Shown here one piece after another: positions 23,606-34,781 of a stretch of DNA of 64,000 bases (positions are counted from its first letter, which is position 1; every line of letters begins with the position of its first letter). Both the position numbers and the translations under genes were made by a program. This DNA is from Melioribacteraceae bacterium (lineage in GTDB: Bacteria; Bacteroidota; Ignavibacteria; Ignavibacteriales; Melioribacteraceae): assembly GCA_016927595.1 (NCBI GenBank), contig JAFGMI010000021.1, forward strand, positions 1 to 64,000, in the 5' to 3' direction. The notes under the pieces are model-generated. The model searched no databases. It was not told the origin of the DNA and worked only from the letters and a program-made list of their open reading frames with translations.

Positions 23606-24829
23606 TTATTCTGGCATAATTTGTAGCTTTACCAGTTCAATCTTCCTTTTATCGGAGCGAATGATGAGGAATTTATATTTTTCGAGTATGATGTGGGTTT
23701 TACCCTGTTCGGGAATCTGACCTATATGAGATGTAATCATACCGGCTATTGTTTCATAATCGCCTTCGGGCAACTGCAGATCAAATTCTTCGTTAATATG
23801 ATCAATTTCAACACTTCCGCTAATCACATAAGTATTATCATCAATTTTCTTGCATACATTTTCATCAATATCATATTCATCTTTAATTTCACCAAGTACC
23901 TCTTCAATAATATCTTCAACAGTCACTATCCCGGCAGTACCGCCGAATTCATCAACAACAACCGCAATTGATACCTGTTTTTCCAGGAATTCGTTAAGCA
24001 TATCAAGAGATTTTTTAGTATCGGGGACGTAATTTATAGTCCGTATAACGCTGGATAGATTTTCAGGATTTTTGAACATGTCGTATGCATGCACAAAACC
24101 TTTTATGTTATCGAGACTTTCCTCATAGACAGGAATCTTGGAGTAACCGCTCTCTATAAAAACACCTCTAACCTCCTGAATGCTCGAGTGTATCTCAACT
24201 CCAACAATTGCCGTTCTGGGTGTCATTGCTTCATATATTTTCTGCTCCCCCATTTCAAACACTCTGGAAATAATATCAGATTCCTCCAGGTTAATTTTGC
24301 CAACGGTTGAGCTTTCTATTATAAGATCCTGCAAATCATTCTTGCCGAAAAGATATGAATAATTTTCCTCGTTAATATTTGCCGATCTTGTAAGTATAGT
24401 AGAAATGGAGGATATAACTTTTACGACGGGATAAATTACCAGAGCTATTATTCGCAGAGGTATAGAAACTATTAAAACAAATCTGTCCGGAAGTTCGCGT
24501 GCAATATACTTTGGAATAAGTTCGCCGAAGATTAGGAGAACAACCGTAGAAATCAGAAGTATATTGATATCACTCAGCTGAAAAACATTAAACAGGTATA
24601 CGGCAGCCAGCGAGGCAAAAGCTATATTTACTATATTATTTGACACCAGGATGGTTGAGAAAAAAATATGAGGTTTCTCTATAAAATAGTGTGCGTATTT
24701 TGCAGCAATTTTATTTTTACGGGCACGCAGTTCAATTTTAATTTTGTTTGCAACCACATATGCCATTTCACTCGAAGAAAAGAATCCGCTTAACAAGATC
24801 AGAAATATAAGGACAATAATTTCACTCAT
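23606..24829 (-). CDS. CNNM/CBS/CorC-HlyC domain protein (hemolysin family)
   Basis: N-terminal DUF21 TM domain, AMTPRTAIVGVE, VDEFGGTAGIVTVEDIIEEVLGEIKDEYD. Confidence 0.93.
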   Translation of the reverse strand: MSEIIVLIFLILLSGFFSSSEMAYVVANKIKIELRARKNKIAAKYAHYFIEKPHIFFSTILVSNNIVNIAFASLAAVYLFNVFQLSDINILLISTVVLLIFGELIPKYIARELPDRFVLIVSIPLRIIALVIYPVVKVISSISTILTRSANINEENYSYLFGKNDLQDLIIESSTVGKINLEESDIISRVFEMGEQKIYEAMTPRTAIVGVEIHSSIQEVRGVFIESGYSKIPVYEESLDNIKGFVHAYDMFKNPENLSSVIRTINYVPDTKKSLDMLNEFLEKQVSIAVVVDEFGGTAGIVTVEDIIEEVLGEIKDEYDIDENVCKKIDDNTYVISGSVEIDHINEEFDLQLPEGDYETIAGMITSHIGQIPEQGKTHIILEKYKFLIIRSDKRKIELVKLQIMPE

Positions 24830-24833
24830 GACG

Positions 24834-25322
24834 TTAATAAGTAGTCTCTACATCAACTTTTTCAATAAAATATTTTAAGTGGTTGTTTCCGTCATAAAAA
24901 TCAAGTACCAGATTTACAGGTAAATCAGGATCGAGCTGAGGATTCATTAATACACCTTTTATGGTCGAGAATCTTATTACTTTAATCCTTAAATCCGATT
25001 CTGAATCGCTTATCTGACTTGTCGGTTTAATCTGAAAAACAACTTCGTCATCCTGTATTACATCAACCGTTTCCAGTTTAATATAATTAAAATTATAATC
25101 AGGTTTATCGTGCACTTCCACAACACCAGAAATATGAAAACGTGTCTCCGAATACGGCATAAGATTTATCCAGGCATTAACTTCACCTATATTCAACATC
25201 ACTTCCTGCTTAAACAGTTCTTCCAGTTCAACTTTTTTTGTTGATTTTTCGGCAGAAGAACATCCGATAATAAATGCAAGCAATAACGCACAAAAAGGAT
25301 ACTGTTTTTTCAATTTAATCAT
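24834..25322 (-). CDS. Putative lipoprotein, hypothetical
   Basis: LLLAFIIGCSSAEK lipobox; small ordered protein. Confidence 0.7.
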   Translation of the reverse strand: MIKLKKQYPFCALLLAFIIGCSSAEKSTKKVELEELFKQEVMLNIGEVNAWINLMPYSETRFHISGVVEVHDKPDYNFNYIKLETVDVIQDDEVVFQIKPTSQISDSESDLRIKVIRFSTIKGVLMNPQLDPDLPVNLVLDFYDGNNHLKYFIEKVDVETTY

Positions 25323-26185
25323 AAATAAATTATAAGAAGTACTGTCAAAAGATATAAAAAAGAATTCACAAGCATAGGAACATCTTTGATCACTATTTCG
25401 ATAGAGTTTTCACCTTTATTCTGCGAATACACCAAAAACATGTATCTTAAAATACCAAAGATAAAGAATATGGTCGTAAAAATTAGGTTTTCCGTATTAA
25501 AGACGCTGATAGTTCTTTCCGAGACAGTATACAATGCATAACAAATAATTACTGCCGAGGAGGTGACTGCTGAAATCTGATTAATAAATTCGCTTGAATA
25601 ATGTTTAAGTACGGTTCTTGTCGGTAAGCCGTTGGTAATTATTTTCAGTTCCGATTTCCTTTTCATAACAGCAAGAAACAGCGACAAGAATAACGCAGTG
25701 AGAATAAGCCATTTGGAGATGTAAACATCAATTACCACCGCACCTCCGATTACACGCAGCATAAATCCGGCTGCGACGCACATAATATCGAGAATAACGA
25801 TATTTTTCAGGTAAAAACTGTACAATATGTTAAGTAAGAAATAACCGGCAACAACAATCAAAAAATGCAACGGAAGCTGAGTCAATAAAATTACTGATAC
25901 AGCTATTAATACAAAGGCAGCGCTCAGAGCACTCTGAATTGTGATTGCACCTTTTGCTATGGGGCGTTCCTTTTTTACGGGATGATTTCTGTCTTTATCG
26001 GAATCTGCAATATCGTTGATAATATAAACAGCGCTGGCTGCAAGGCTGAACGATAAAAATGCACCTAAAGCATTATAAACTGCCGTTACTTCGAAGAGCC
26101 TTTGAGCAAAAACTATAGGAATAAAAACAAATATGTTCTTGAGCCAGTGATTTATTCTGAATAGTTTTAAGTATTCACCGATCAT
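25319..26185 (-). CDS. UbiA-family prenyltransferase, decaprenyl-phosphate phosphoribosyltransferase-like
   Basis: LFRINHWLKNIFVFIPIVFAQ, NDIADSDKDRNHPVKKERPIAKGAI. Confidence 0.85.
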   Translation of the reverse strand: MIGEYLKLFRINHWLKNIFVFIPIVFAQRLFEVTAVYNALGAFLSFSLAASAVYIINDIADSDKDRNHPVKKERPIAKGAITIQSALSAAFVLIAVSVILLTQLPLHFLIVVAGYFLLNILYSFYLKNIVILDIMCVAAGFMLRVIGGAVVIDVYISKWLILTALFLSLFLAVMKRKSELKIITNGLPTRTVLKHYSSEFINQISAVTSSAVIICYALYTVSERTISVFNTENLIFTTIFFIFGILRYMFLVYSQNKGENSIEIVIKDVPMLVNSFLYLLTVLLIIYL

Positions 26186-27840
26186 TAAAAAACCACCGAT
26201 TCTTCATAAATTCCGAATGTTTTCTTTAATTCTTCTATCATTTCCCCCAGTGTAACATAATTCTCAGCTGCTTCTATCAATACCGGCATCAGGTTGGTAT
26301 TATTTTTAGCGGCTAGGTCAATTTTTTTCAATGATTCTTCTACCTTTGGATTGTCTCTTCTGTTTTTAAGGTCCCGAATTCTTTTCCTTTGCATTTTTTC
26401 GACTTCCGGTGATATCTGCAAAATATGAATTTCATGATTCTCATCCATATCAATAAATTCATTAACACCGACAACAAATTTTTCTTTTCTTTCAAGCTCA
26501 AGCTGATACCTGTAAGCTGACTCCGCAATCTCTCTCTGGAAATAACCGGCTTCGATGGCTGGAATCACGCCACCGAAAGAATCGATTTCAGCAAATATTT
26601 TTTCAGCTTTTTCCTCCATTTTATCGGTGAGATTTTCGACAAAATAGCTGCCTCCAAGCGGATCAACAGTGTTAATCACGCCCGATTCATAGGCAATAAT
26701 CTGCTGCGTTCTCAATGCAATTTTTACGGATTTTTCACTCGGCAAAGCTAATGTCTCGTCCATTGAGTTCGTATGCAATGATTGTGTACCGCCCATGACG
26801 CCTGCAAGCGCCTGGAGAGTTGTCCTTATAATATTATTTTCGGGCTGTTGCGCTGTAAGAGTGCAACCGGCAGTTTGAGTATGAAATCGTAGCCACCATG
26901 ATCTTGGGTTTTTGGCTTTGTATTTGTTTTTCATTCTTTTTGCGTATATTCTTCTTGCTGCCCGGAACTTTGCAATCTCTTCAAAAAAATCGAGATGTGA
27001 ATTAAAGAAGAATGATATTCTTGGGGCAAAAGAGTCAATATCCATACCTCTGCCCAGACAATCTTCAATATATGCAAATCCGTCAGCCAGAGTATAGGCA
27101 AGTTCCTGTATTGCAGTAGATCCGGCTTCGCGTATATGATAGCCGCTCACCGATACAGGATTCCATAACGGCACATCGCTGGTACAGTATTCGATCATGT
27201 CTGTAATTATACGCATTGAGGGCTGGGGTGGAAAAATATATTCCTTCTGCGCTATATATTCTTTAAGTATATCGTTTTGAAGTGTTCCCCTCAGTTTATT
27301 GAACGAAACTCCCTGTTTCTTAGCTACTGCCAGATAAAAAGCAAAAATCATTGCTGCAGGCGAGTTAATGGTCATTGAAGTGGATACCTTCTCAAGCGGA
27401 ATTCCCTCGAATAGTGTTTCCATGTCCGCGAGAGATGAGATTGCAACACCGCAAATTCCTACCTCACCCTCGCTCATTGAATCATCAGAATCCTTTCCCA
27501 TAAGTGTAGGAAGATCAAAGGCGACTGATAAACCGGTCTGACCTTTTGAAAGGAGGTATTTAAATCTTTTGTTTGTATCTTCAGGAGTTCCGAAGCCGGC
27601 AAACTGCCTCATAGTCCAGATTTTACCTCTATATCCGTTTGTATGAATTCCCCGGGTAAAAGGATATTCACCCGGAAATCCTACTTCATCGGTGAAAGAT
27701 TCAGACTTAACATCATCAGGTGTATAAAGTGCATTAATAGTCTCGCCGGATACTGTTGTGAACTTCAATCCATTTTCTTCTGATGAATTCAATCTTTCAA
27801 TAAAATTGTTTTTGAGCTGTTTGTATTTATCTGAGTCCAT
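26185..27840 (-). CDS. Methylmalonyl-CoA mutase-type acyl-CoA mutase large subunit (no B12-binding domain)
   Basis: [74 protein letters not shown]; 551 aa, ends before a cobalamin domain. Confidence 0.92.
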   Translation of the reverse strand: MDSDKYKQLKNNFIERLNSSEENGLKFTTVSGETINALYTPDDVKSESFTDEVGFPGEYPFTRGIHTNGYRGKIWTMRQFAGFGTPEDTNKRFKYLLSKGQTGLSVAFDLPTLMGKDSDDSMSEGEVGICGVAISSLADMETLFEGIPLEKVSTSMTINSPAAMIFAFYLAVAKKQGVSFNKLRGTLQNDILKEYIAQKEYIFPPQPSMRIITDMIEYCTSDVPLWNPVSVSGYHIREAGSTAIQELAYTLADGFAYIEDCLGRGMDIDSFAPRISFFFNSHLDFFEEIAKFRAARRIYAKRMKNKYKAKNPRSWWLRFHTQTAGCTLTAQQPENNIIRTTLQALAGVMGGTQSLHTNSMDETLALPSEKSVKIALRTQQIIAYESGVINTVDPLGGSYFVENLTDKMEEKAEKIFAEIDSFGGVIPAIEAGYFQREIAESAYRYQLELERKEKFVVGVNEFIDMDENHEIHILQISPEVEKMQRKRIRDLKNRRDNPKVEESLKKIDLAAKNNTNLMPVLIEAAENYVTLGEMIEELKKTFGIYEESVVF

Positions 27841-27937
27841 TATTTCCCTTCCCGGATGCGGTTTTAAAACGGATTTATAGTTTGTTACAGAATATAATAA
27901 AGATGCTTATTAATGCCAACGGGAAGAAATAATCTTG

Positions 27938-28315
27938 TCAGGAATGATTCGTTTTGATTTTGTTTATTACATATAAGAGGTCGGGAGTTTCGATGGGTTT
28001 AATCATATACTTTACCGGATCAACCGTATTTGCTCTTTCTATATGCTGTTTATCCTGATATCCGCTCATAAATACGATAGGGACTTCAACTTTCTGTTTA
28101 ATGGATATTGCTGTATCAATCCCGTCCATTTCACCAGCAAGGCTGATGTCCATCAGAACCAAATCGGGAGTTGTGTGTACAATAGCGTTCAAAGCATCTT
28201 CGCCTGTAGCAACTACGCTGAAAACCTTATAGCCGGCTTTACTTAAAACCATCTTTAAGTACATTGCCGTCAATGCCTCGTCCTCAACCAGCAGTATATT
28301 TGTAATATCAGGCAT
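27938..28315 (-). CDS. Single-domain response regulator
   Basis: ILLVEDEALTAMYLKMVL, DLVLMDISLAGEMDGID, VFMSGYQD, MIKPIE. Confidence 0.93.
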   Translation of the reverse strand: MPDITNILLVEDEALTAMYLKMVLSKAGYKVFSVVATGEDALNAIVHTTPDLVLMDISLAGEMDGIDTAISIKQKVEVPIVFMSGYQDKQHIERANTVDPVKYMIKPIETPDLLYVINKIKTNHS

Positions 28316-28317
28316 TT

Positions 28318-30663
28318 CTAGACTCTTTTATTGTAAATCGATTCGCTGAACTTAATACTGCAAGAAACACCGCTGCCGGAATTAAACACTACATTTCCCT
28401 GCAACTGATGCTCCACAATGCTATAAATGCTTCTAAGACCCAGCGTCTCCTGTGCAGAAAAATCAAAACTATCCGGAACTCCTATTCCATTATCGGAATA
28501 ACCCAGATTTATTTCACCTTTATCTGTTCTGGAGAGTGAGATTTTAACAATACCATTCCTGTTATCCGGGAAAGCGTACTTAAAAGAATTCGATAACAAT
28601 TCATTAAGTATTAAACCGAAAGGAATGGCTATATCGATAAGGATTTCAATATCTTCTATATTATATTCCAGTGATACTCTATCCGATGCTATTGAAAAAC
28701 TCCTTAAAACAAGTTCGCTCAGTTCCTGAATGTAATTTTTTAAATTTATACTTGAGAGATTCTGCGACTGATACAGTTTCTGATGAACAAGCGACATTGC
28801 CTGTATTCTGTTCTCGGTGTCTCTGAATGTGCTTCTTACCATTGCATTATCTGTAGATGCTGCCTGCAGTGAAATAAGAGACCTTATAACCTGCATATTG
28901 TTTTTCGTCCTGTGGTAAAGTTCTCTCAGAAGTACGTCTTTCTCTTTTATTGATTCTATTAGTTTCTGTTCAACAATTTTACTTTCAGTTATGTCCTGAA
29001 TAGTCCCGATCATAAATTTCACACTGCCATCATCATTAAAATCAAGCTCGCCGCGTCCATGAACCCACCTCTCCTCTTTGTCATTTATGCGGATAATTCT
29101 GTATTCATAATTAAAAGGATTTTTGTTCTTTACGACATGATTCAACAGATAGTCGGACATCTCTTCAGCATGTTCGGGATGTATTACTTTCAGCCAGCCT
29201 TTAATATCTTTTATATAATTCTTATCGATGCCGAATATTTCGTCGAGTGTCTGCGAGCTTTCCCATTCGCCTGTTTTAATATCGAAAGTATAATGACCAA
29301 GCCTCGCTATTTTCTGAGATTCTTTAAGAAGGTTTTCACTTTTTTTAATGGTTTCGTTTACTTTTTTAGTCTCGGTTATATCTCTTGCTGTTGTTGTAAC
29401 GAATTCCTGGTTTTCAAAAACTATATAATCAACTGATATTTCTACAGGAAATATTTCACCGTTTTTTTTCTGATGCCTTGTTTCGAAGCTGTACGATTTT
29501 CTATTTCTCGTTACAATCCATTGTGCATCCCATCTGTCTTTCGGAAAATCAGGATCAATATCGAGAACGGTCATATTTAGTAATTCTTCGCGCGTATACC
29601 CCAGTTGCTCGCATGCGGAATCATTTACATAAATAATTCTCGCATCCCTTGCACACCAGTAAATTGGATCGCGGATTTTATCGACGGTAAACTGAGTTCG
29701 TTCTAACTGTTCTTTTACTTTCTTTTGTTCGGAGATATCTTTTACAAAACCCATCATATATGTCTTATCGTTCAGCTGAACAATACTTGACCTGATTTCC
29801 ACAGGCAGTTCAGTACCGTCTTTTCTTTTATGAATACTTTCAAAGCTGACAGCTTCTCCGTATTGTATCGATTCCCATATTGAATGGATTTTTTTCAGAT
29901 CATTAAACAACGGATCAATTTGCTGAACACCCATGTTTAAAATTTCATTTCGTGAATAACCAAGTAAATTACAAGATACTTCGTTCACGTCAAGTATTCT
30001 GGCAGTCTCAAAATCCACAAAATAAAATGCATCGCCCGCCTGATTGATAACACTCCGGTACCTCTGTTCACTTTCTGTGAGAGCGTTCAGGACTGTCCTC
30101 CTTTCAGTTACATCGAGAATTATTCCATCCCAGATAATGCTCCCGTCATTCTGCTTTTCAGGTGTCGACAAAAATTCCATCCAGCGGTTTTCACCTTCAA
30201 GAACAAATTCAACAATTTCTTTGAAGGGAGACAATGTTGCGGCAGATTCTTTTATTTTGCTGATGATCCTGGATAAATCCTTTTCTACTATCTTATTCAT
30301 CAGAAAATCAGGATTATTTATCAGATCAGCAGACTTGATCCCGAGAATGCATTCTGCATTAGGACTTACATATGGGAAGGAATACGAATCATCAGGTTTT
30401 AGCTCAAACAGATAAAGAACTCCCGGAACGTTATAATTTAACCTGATGAGATTCTTTGCCGTATTTTGTGCCAGTTGTTCCTTTTTTTCTAATTTCTGAA
30501 CTTCATTCTCAAATTTTTTTATCAGCTTTGATATGGAAACTGTAAGTGAATTTAATTCCGTATCAATATTAATCAAAGAGATATCTGTTTCTTTGGAATT
30601 GATGTAGGCTTCTATAAACTCGGATAATTTATTAATTTCATTTAATAATTTGTCTTTTGTCAT
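28318..30663 (-). CDS. Multi-PAS HisKA_2-type sensor histidine kinase
   Basis: About four PAS/PAC repeats, then LLRELYHRTKNNMQVIRSLISLQ and HATPase LNELLSNSFKYAFP / YSDNGIGVP. Confidence 0.92.
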   Translation of the reverse strand: MTKDKLLNEINKLSEFIEAYINSKETDISLINIDTELNSLTVSISKLIKKFENEVQKLEKKEQLAQNTAKNLIRLNYNVPGVLYLFELKPDDSYSFPYVSPNAECILGIKSADLINNPDFLMNKIVEKDLSRIISKIKESAATLSPFKEIVEFVLEGENRWMEFLSTPEKQNDGSIIWDGIILDVTERRTVLNALTESEQRYRSVINQAGDAFYFVDFETARILDVNEVSCNLLGYSRNEILNMGVQQIDPLFNDLKKIHSIWESIQYGEAVSFESIHKRKDGTELPVEIRSSIVQLNDKTYMMGFVKDISEQKKVKEQLERTQFTVDKIRDPIYWCARDARIIYVNDSACEQLGYTREELLNMTVLDIDPDFPKDRWDAQWIVTRNRKSYSFETRHQKKNGEIFPVEISVDYIVFENQEFVTTTARDITETKKVNETIKKSENLLKESQKIARLGHYTFDIKTGEWESSQTLDEIFGIDKNYIKDIKGWLKVIHPEHAEEMSDYLLNHVVKNKNPFNYEYRIIRINDKEERWVHGRGELDFNDDGSVKFMIGTIQDITESKIVEQKLIESIKEKDVLLRELYHRTKNNMQVIRSLISLQAASTDNAMVRSTFRDTENRIQAMSLVHQKLYQSQNLSSINLKNYIQELSELVLRSFSIASDRVSLEYNIEDIEILIDIAIPFGLILNELLSNSFKYAFPDNRNGIVKISLSRTDKGEINLGYSDNGIGVPDSFDFSAQETLGLRSIYSIVEHQLQGNVVFNSGSGVSCSIKFSESIYNKRV

Positions 30664-30971
30664 ATGTATAATTATTTGCCCAGAGTCAATATTTAATAAT
30701 AATTACTGATGATAATATTTTTCCATTATTATCACGCATATTTTTAAGGATTATCTTTATAATCGGACAATAATATAAATAGTTTATAATTTTTTACAAA
30801 AAAAATGCTGTACGGCGTGATAATTATCATGAAGAATTTAACTTGTTAGTTTTTATAAGTCGAATATTTGAGGATTACATTTATCTCATAAAAAAATCCT
30901 GAATTTATCATCAGATTGGCTACTGATTTCCTGCATAAGCTCGGGTTATTTGATAAAAACAGGCTGAGTTA

Positions 30972-32834
30972 TCAGGTTCTGCCAAATCGTTTATCAAATT
31001 CCGTAAGTGATATTTTAATTACAATAGGTCTGCCGTGAGGACATACATAAGGCATTGAAGTAGCAAATAATTGATCGACTAACAGCCGCATTTCACGTTC
31101 ATTCAATTTGTCGCCTGCTTTTATGGCAGTCTTACAAGAAAATGATTTTGCAAGATTATCCCTTACATCAAGATTTTTTTCGACCCGATTCCTGCGATAT
31201 TCCGATAAAATATCCTTAAACGTTTCTGCTTCCGAACCGATATTAACATCCGATGGAACCCCAATAATCTCTATGGTTCGTCTGCTCAAATATTTTAAGC
31301 TGAATCCGAGCTGAGTAAGATAGCTGTCAAGTTCTTTAGTAAGCTCATAGTCGGCTGGATCCAGTTCAACACTTTGTGAAAACAGTAGCTGCTGTGAAAA
31401 CGGCATGTTGGATTCGAAAGATTTCAATGCTTTTTCGTAAAGTATACGTTCGTGCGCTACATGCTGATCGATGATCATAAGACCCGTTTTAATCTGAGAA
31501 AGGATATACTTGTTGTGAAGAGAAATAATGAATGATGATTCTTCGCCGAATCTCTTTGATTCTGTATTCTCTGATTCATCGCTTTTATGTGCAATTTCTC
31601 TTCGTGTCTCATCGGGTGTAATATTCTGCTCAATACCGGTTATACCCAGTTTTTTATTCAGTGAATCGAACAGCAAGTCAATTTCATTATCATCGAATAT
31701 TCCTGTACCTTTGCTGTTCCCTGGACCAGTCCTGAAATTCGGGACATCGGAAAAATCGTTACCGGCAGTTTCGCGATAATTCGTAAACGATAATTTATCG
31801 CCGGCAATTCCCGCATTGGTAATTTTCACACTTGGAACAAGATCGTATTTACCAAGTGCTTTTTTAACTACTGCATTAATAAACTTGTAAATAGTTTTCT
31901 CATCTTCAAATTTTACTTCCAGCTTTGACGGATGCACGTTTATGTCAATTTTCTCGGGATCAATGCTCAGATAAATTACGAAGAACGGATAATCACCCTT
32001 TTCCAGAATATTTTCATAAGCGCTGAATACTGCATGATTAATTATTTTGCTGGTAACGTATCTTCGGTTTATAAACAGGTACTGATCGCCTTTGCTTTTT
32101 TTGAGATAAGTGGGCTTGGCTGCGCAACCTTCAATTTTTATAAAATCGCTTTCCTCATGCAATTCGACAACCGCATCATATATATTGTCTGCAATAACAT
32201 CTTCAAGCCGGTTTCTTTCGGAAGCAGAACTGAAATCAAATATTAAATCGTCATCATTTGTTAACTGAAAAGACACTCCCGGATTACTTAATGCTGCCCG
32301 CTTAAAAGTTTCAATCAAATGCTTCAGCTCAGTCGAATTACTTTTCAGAAAATTTCTTCTGGCGGGAGTATTATAAAACAGATTCTTGACTGAAATTGAT
32401 GTGCCTTTTTTAAAGGATCCTTTTTCATGTATTAAACCGGATTCATCGTCATATCTTATGAGAGTACCAAGTTCATCATCATACCGTTCGGTTTTTAGTT
32501 CCAGTCTGCTTACCGCTGCAATTGAGCTTAATGCCTCGCCTCTGAACCCGTAAGTTGTAATCCTGTCGAGATCTTCTACTGTTTTAATCTTACTTGTAGC
32601 ATGACGCATTGTGCACTTAAGAGCGTCCTGAAACGACATTCCACTGCCGTCGTCAGCAACTTGTATCAGAGATTTCCCCGCATTTTTAATAAATACTTCT
32701 ATCTTTTTGGAACCAGCATCGAGTGAATTTTCTATCAATTCCTTCAGCACTGAAGCGGGTCTCTGTACAACTTCTCCTGCAGCTATCTTATTTGCTATAT
32801 AATCGGGTAATATTTTTATTTCTTCGTAATTCAT
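30972..32834 (-). CDS. mutL: DNA mismatch repair protein MutL
   Basis: LPDYIANKIAAGEVVQRPASVLKELIENSLDAG; endonuclease motif IDQHVAHERILYE; CPHGRP. Confidence 0.97.
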   Translation of the reverse strand: MNYEEIKILPDYIANKIAAGEVVQRPASVLKELIENSLDAGSKKIEVFIKNAGKSLIQVADDGSGMSFQDALKCTMRHATSKIKTVEDLDRITTYGFRGEALSSIAAVSRLELKTERYDDELGTLIRYDDESGLIHEKGSFKKGTSISVKNLFYNTPARRNFLKSNSTELKHLIETFKRAALSNPGVSFQLTNDDDLIFDFSSASERNRLEDVIADNIYDAVVELHEESDFIKIEGCAAKPTYLKKSKGDQYLFINRRYVTSKIINHAVFSAYENILEKGDYPFFVIYLSIDPEKIDINVHPSKLEVKFEDEKTIYKFINAVVKKALGKYDLVPSVKITNAGIAGDKLSFTNYRETAGNDFSDVPNFRTGPGNSKGTGIFDDNEIDLLFDSLNKKLGITGIEQNITPDETRREIAHKSDESENTESKRFGEESSFIISLHNKYILSQIKTGLMIIDQHVAHERILYEKALKSFESNMPFSQQLLFSQSVELDPADYELTKELDSYLTQLGFSLKYLSRRTIEIIGVPSDVNIGSEAETFKDILSEYRRNRVEKNLDVRDNLAKSFSCKTAIKAGDKLNEREMRLLVDQLFATSMPYVCPHGRPIVIKISLTEFDKRFGRT

Positions 32835-32878
32835 AAGCTGTAATAATCTTTTGATCAGGGCTTCTAAGATAAGAAAAT

Positions 32879-33361
32879 TTATTGACTGGTTCTTCTATAG
32901 GTAGTAATTACAAAATCCTTTTTACTTATTATTTCCGTAGAGAGCCACTTATTTTCGTCAATTGCGGGGAAAAAAACATCACCTTCATGTTCGCCGGCGA
33001 TGTGACTTATTATTAATTTATCTGCTTTATCTATAAATTGCTTAAATACTTCCCCGCCGCCGATTATAAATAATTCACTGAAATATTTCGCCTTAACGAT
33101 GTCCAAAGCATCATCAAAAGAATTAACATAAAGAAGATTCTGATCATCTGAAGTTTTATTTGTATCGCGTGTAAGCACAATGTTCAGTCTGTCCTTAAGC
33201 ATACCGCCAATGGAATCATAAGTTTTTCTTCCCATCAGGACAGAATGACCAATAGTTGTTTTTTTGAAATGAGCAATATCCTCACGAATTTTCCATGGAA
33301 TGGAATTATTAAGACCGATGACATTCGCATTATCTATGGAGGCAATTATTGTAATATTCAC
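32879..33361 (-). CDS. folA: Dihydrofolate reductase
   Basis: IASIDNANVIGLNNSIPWKIREDIAHFKKTTIGHSVLMGRKTYDSIG; FIIGGGEVFKQFI. Confidence 0.95.
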   Translation of the reverse strand: MNITIIASIDNANVIGLNNSIPWKIREDIAHFKKTTIGHSVLMGRKTYDSIGGMLKDRLNIVLTRDTNKTSDDQNLLYVNSFDDALDIVKAKYFSELFIIGGGEVFKQFIDKADKLIISHIAGEHEGDVFFPAIDENKWLSTEIISKKDFVITTYRRTSQ

Positions 33362-33373
33362 AAATCTCTGAAC

Positions 33374-33688
33374 TCAATTTTCCATTTTGACAATGATTGT
33401 TTTTGTTGCATTATCATTTAATGTAACCACAACGGTTGAGTCAATTAAACCGCCTAATTTAAGAGTAATCTGGTAACTGCCAGGTTCAAGGTTTAATAAC
33501 CATGCAGGAGTTCTTTTTTCCGTGTAAATTCCGCTCAGAAAAATATGCGCACCTTCAGGAGATGATTCAATATACAGTTTGTTCATATTATTTCCAGAAG
33601 GATAAATTAAAGGATCTTCCCTGCAGCCGCTAAGCATAGTGCTTAAAAATAAAATCGGCAAAACCGGTTTTAACAATTTGCCCCACAT
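33374..33688 (-). CDS. PEGA-domain lipoprotein
   Basis: Lipobox MLSGCRED; LYIESSPEGAHIFLSGIYTEKRTPAWLLNLEPGSYQITLKL. Confidence 0.8.
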   Translation of the reverse strand: MWGKLLKPVLPILFLSTMLSGCREDPLIYPSGNNMNKLYIESSPEGAHIFLSGIYTEKRTPAWLLNLEPGSYQITLKLGGLIDSTVVVTLNDNATKTIIVKMEN

Positions 33689-33766
33689 GTTCTACCCCCC
33701 CTAATCACTCAGAAGTAAACATGTTTTATAAACCTTTTAAAAACAATACACTTTTTTTCCCCTGAA

Positions 33767-34699
33767 TCATACCCGCCAGGGAAGTTTCACAGAGAGTCTG
33801 TAAGCTTTTTCCTCGAATTCAATACGTTCAAGATTTTGCTTTAATGAGCCGTCTTTTCGTGTCTCAAGCCATCCGGCTCTTTCAGCAAGTTTTAACCCTG
33901 TTTCAGTATCGTTTTTAATGATGCTTGATAAGACATCGAGTTCAAGTTTTGAGAATTCCCGTGATCCCAGGCGATAGTCTTCGAATGCTTCCCATGCAAG
34001 CGGCGCCCATCTTTTTACTATCTCATAGCCGATAGTTTCCGAATACTTGCGTATTTCATATTGAGCATGCTTATCCATTCTGAGTTCAAGGAAATGGAGA
34101 AGATTATGCAGATCAATTTTCCAGTAAGCTTCTGTATAAGTTGCAAGTGGCAGATCTTTTCTTGCCTGTTCACGCGCAATACCCAAATCAATTCTTTTAT
34201 TATAAATATTTCTTGAGAGATCGTGAAGCTTCAATTCCTCCAGGGTTAACTCTTCCCCGAGTTTCTCGTCGGCAAATCCTTCACTCCCCTGTTTGTTAGA
34301 TTTAGATTGAATTCTCCATTCATTTTTAGCCGTAGTCTGAGCAGCATCAATTGCAATTGAATAGCGGGTTGAATATTCATTTATATTTGCGGTTCTATGT
34401 CGTATCCATTGTCTCCAGCAATCCATAGGTACGCGCAGATGCAGTTTTATTTCGCACATTTCAAAAGGTGTAGTATGTCTGTGACGCATTAAATACCTTA
34501 TCAGACCTCGGTCCTGCTGTACCTGCTTTGTTCCTTTACCGTAAGAGACTCTAGCCGCCTGCACAATTGATTCATCGGTGCCCATATAATCGATTACACG
34601 GACAAAGCCATCATTCAGAACAGGGAATGGTTTTCCTAATATTTTATCCAGCTCGGTTACTTTTATAGCTTCTATTTTCTCAAATTTCTGATTACTCAT
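33767..34699 (-). CDS. thyX: FAD-dependent thymidylate synthase ThyX
   Basis: ThyX motif RHRTANINEYS (RHRX7S); MRHRHTTPFEMCEIKLHLRVPMDCWRQWIRHRT. Confidence 0.97.
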   Translation of the reverse strand: MSNQKFEKIEAIKVTELDKILGKPFPVLNDGFVRVIDYMGTDESIVQAARVSYGKGTKQVQQDRGLIRYLMRHRHTTPFEMCEIKLHLRVPMDCWRQWIRHRTANINEYSTRYSIAIDAAQTTAKNEWRIQSKSNKQGSEGFADEKLGEELTLEELKLHDLSRNIYNKRIDLGIAREQARKDLPLATYTEAYWKIDLHNLLHFLELRMDKHAQYEIRKYSETIGYEIVKRWAPLAWEAFEDYRLGSREFSKLELDVLSSIIKNDTETGLKLAERAGWLETRKDGSLKQNLERIEFEEKAYRLSVKLPWRV

Positions 34700-34781
34700 T
34701 AAGCAAAGCCTTTATTTAATTGATTAAAATCCGAGAGGCAAGATACAAAAATAAAGGTGAACGATGAGAAGATTTTCATTT

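Noticed and set aside
30664-30971. 307-bp gap between the histidine kinase and mutL
   Set aside because: AT-rich non-coding sequence without recognisable terminator, riboswitch or repeat.
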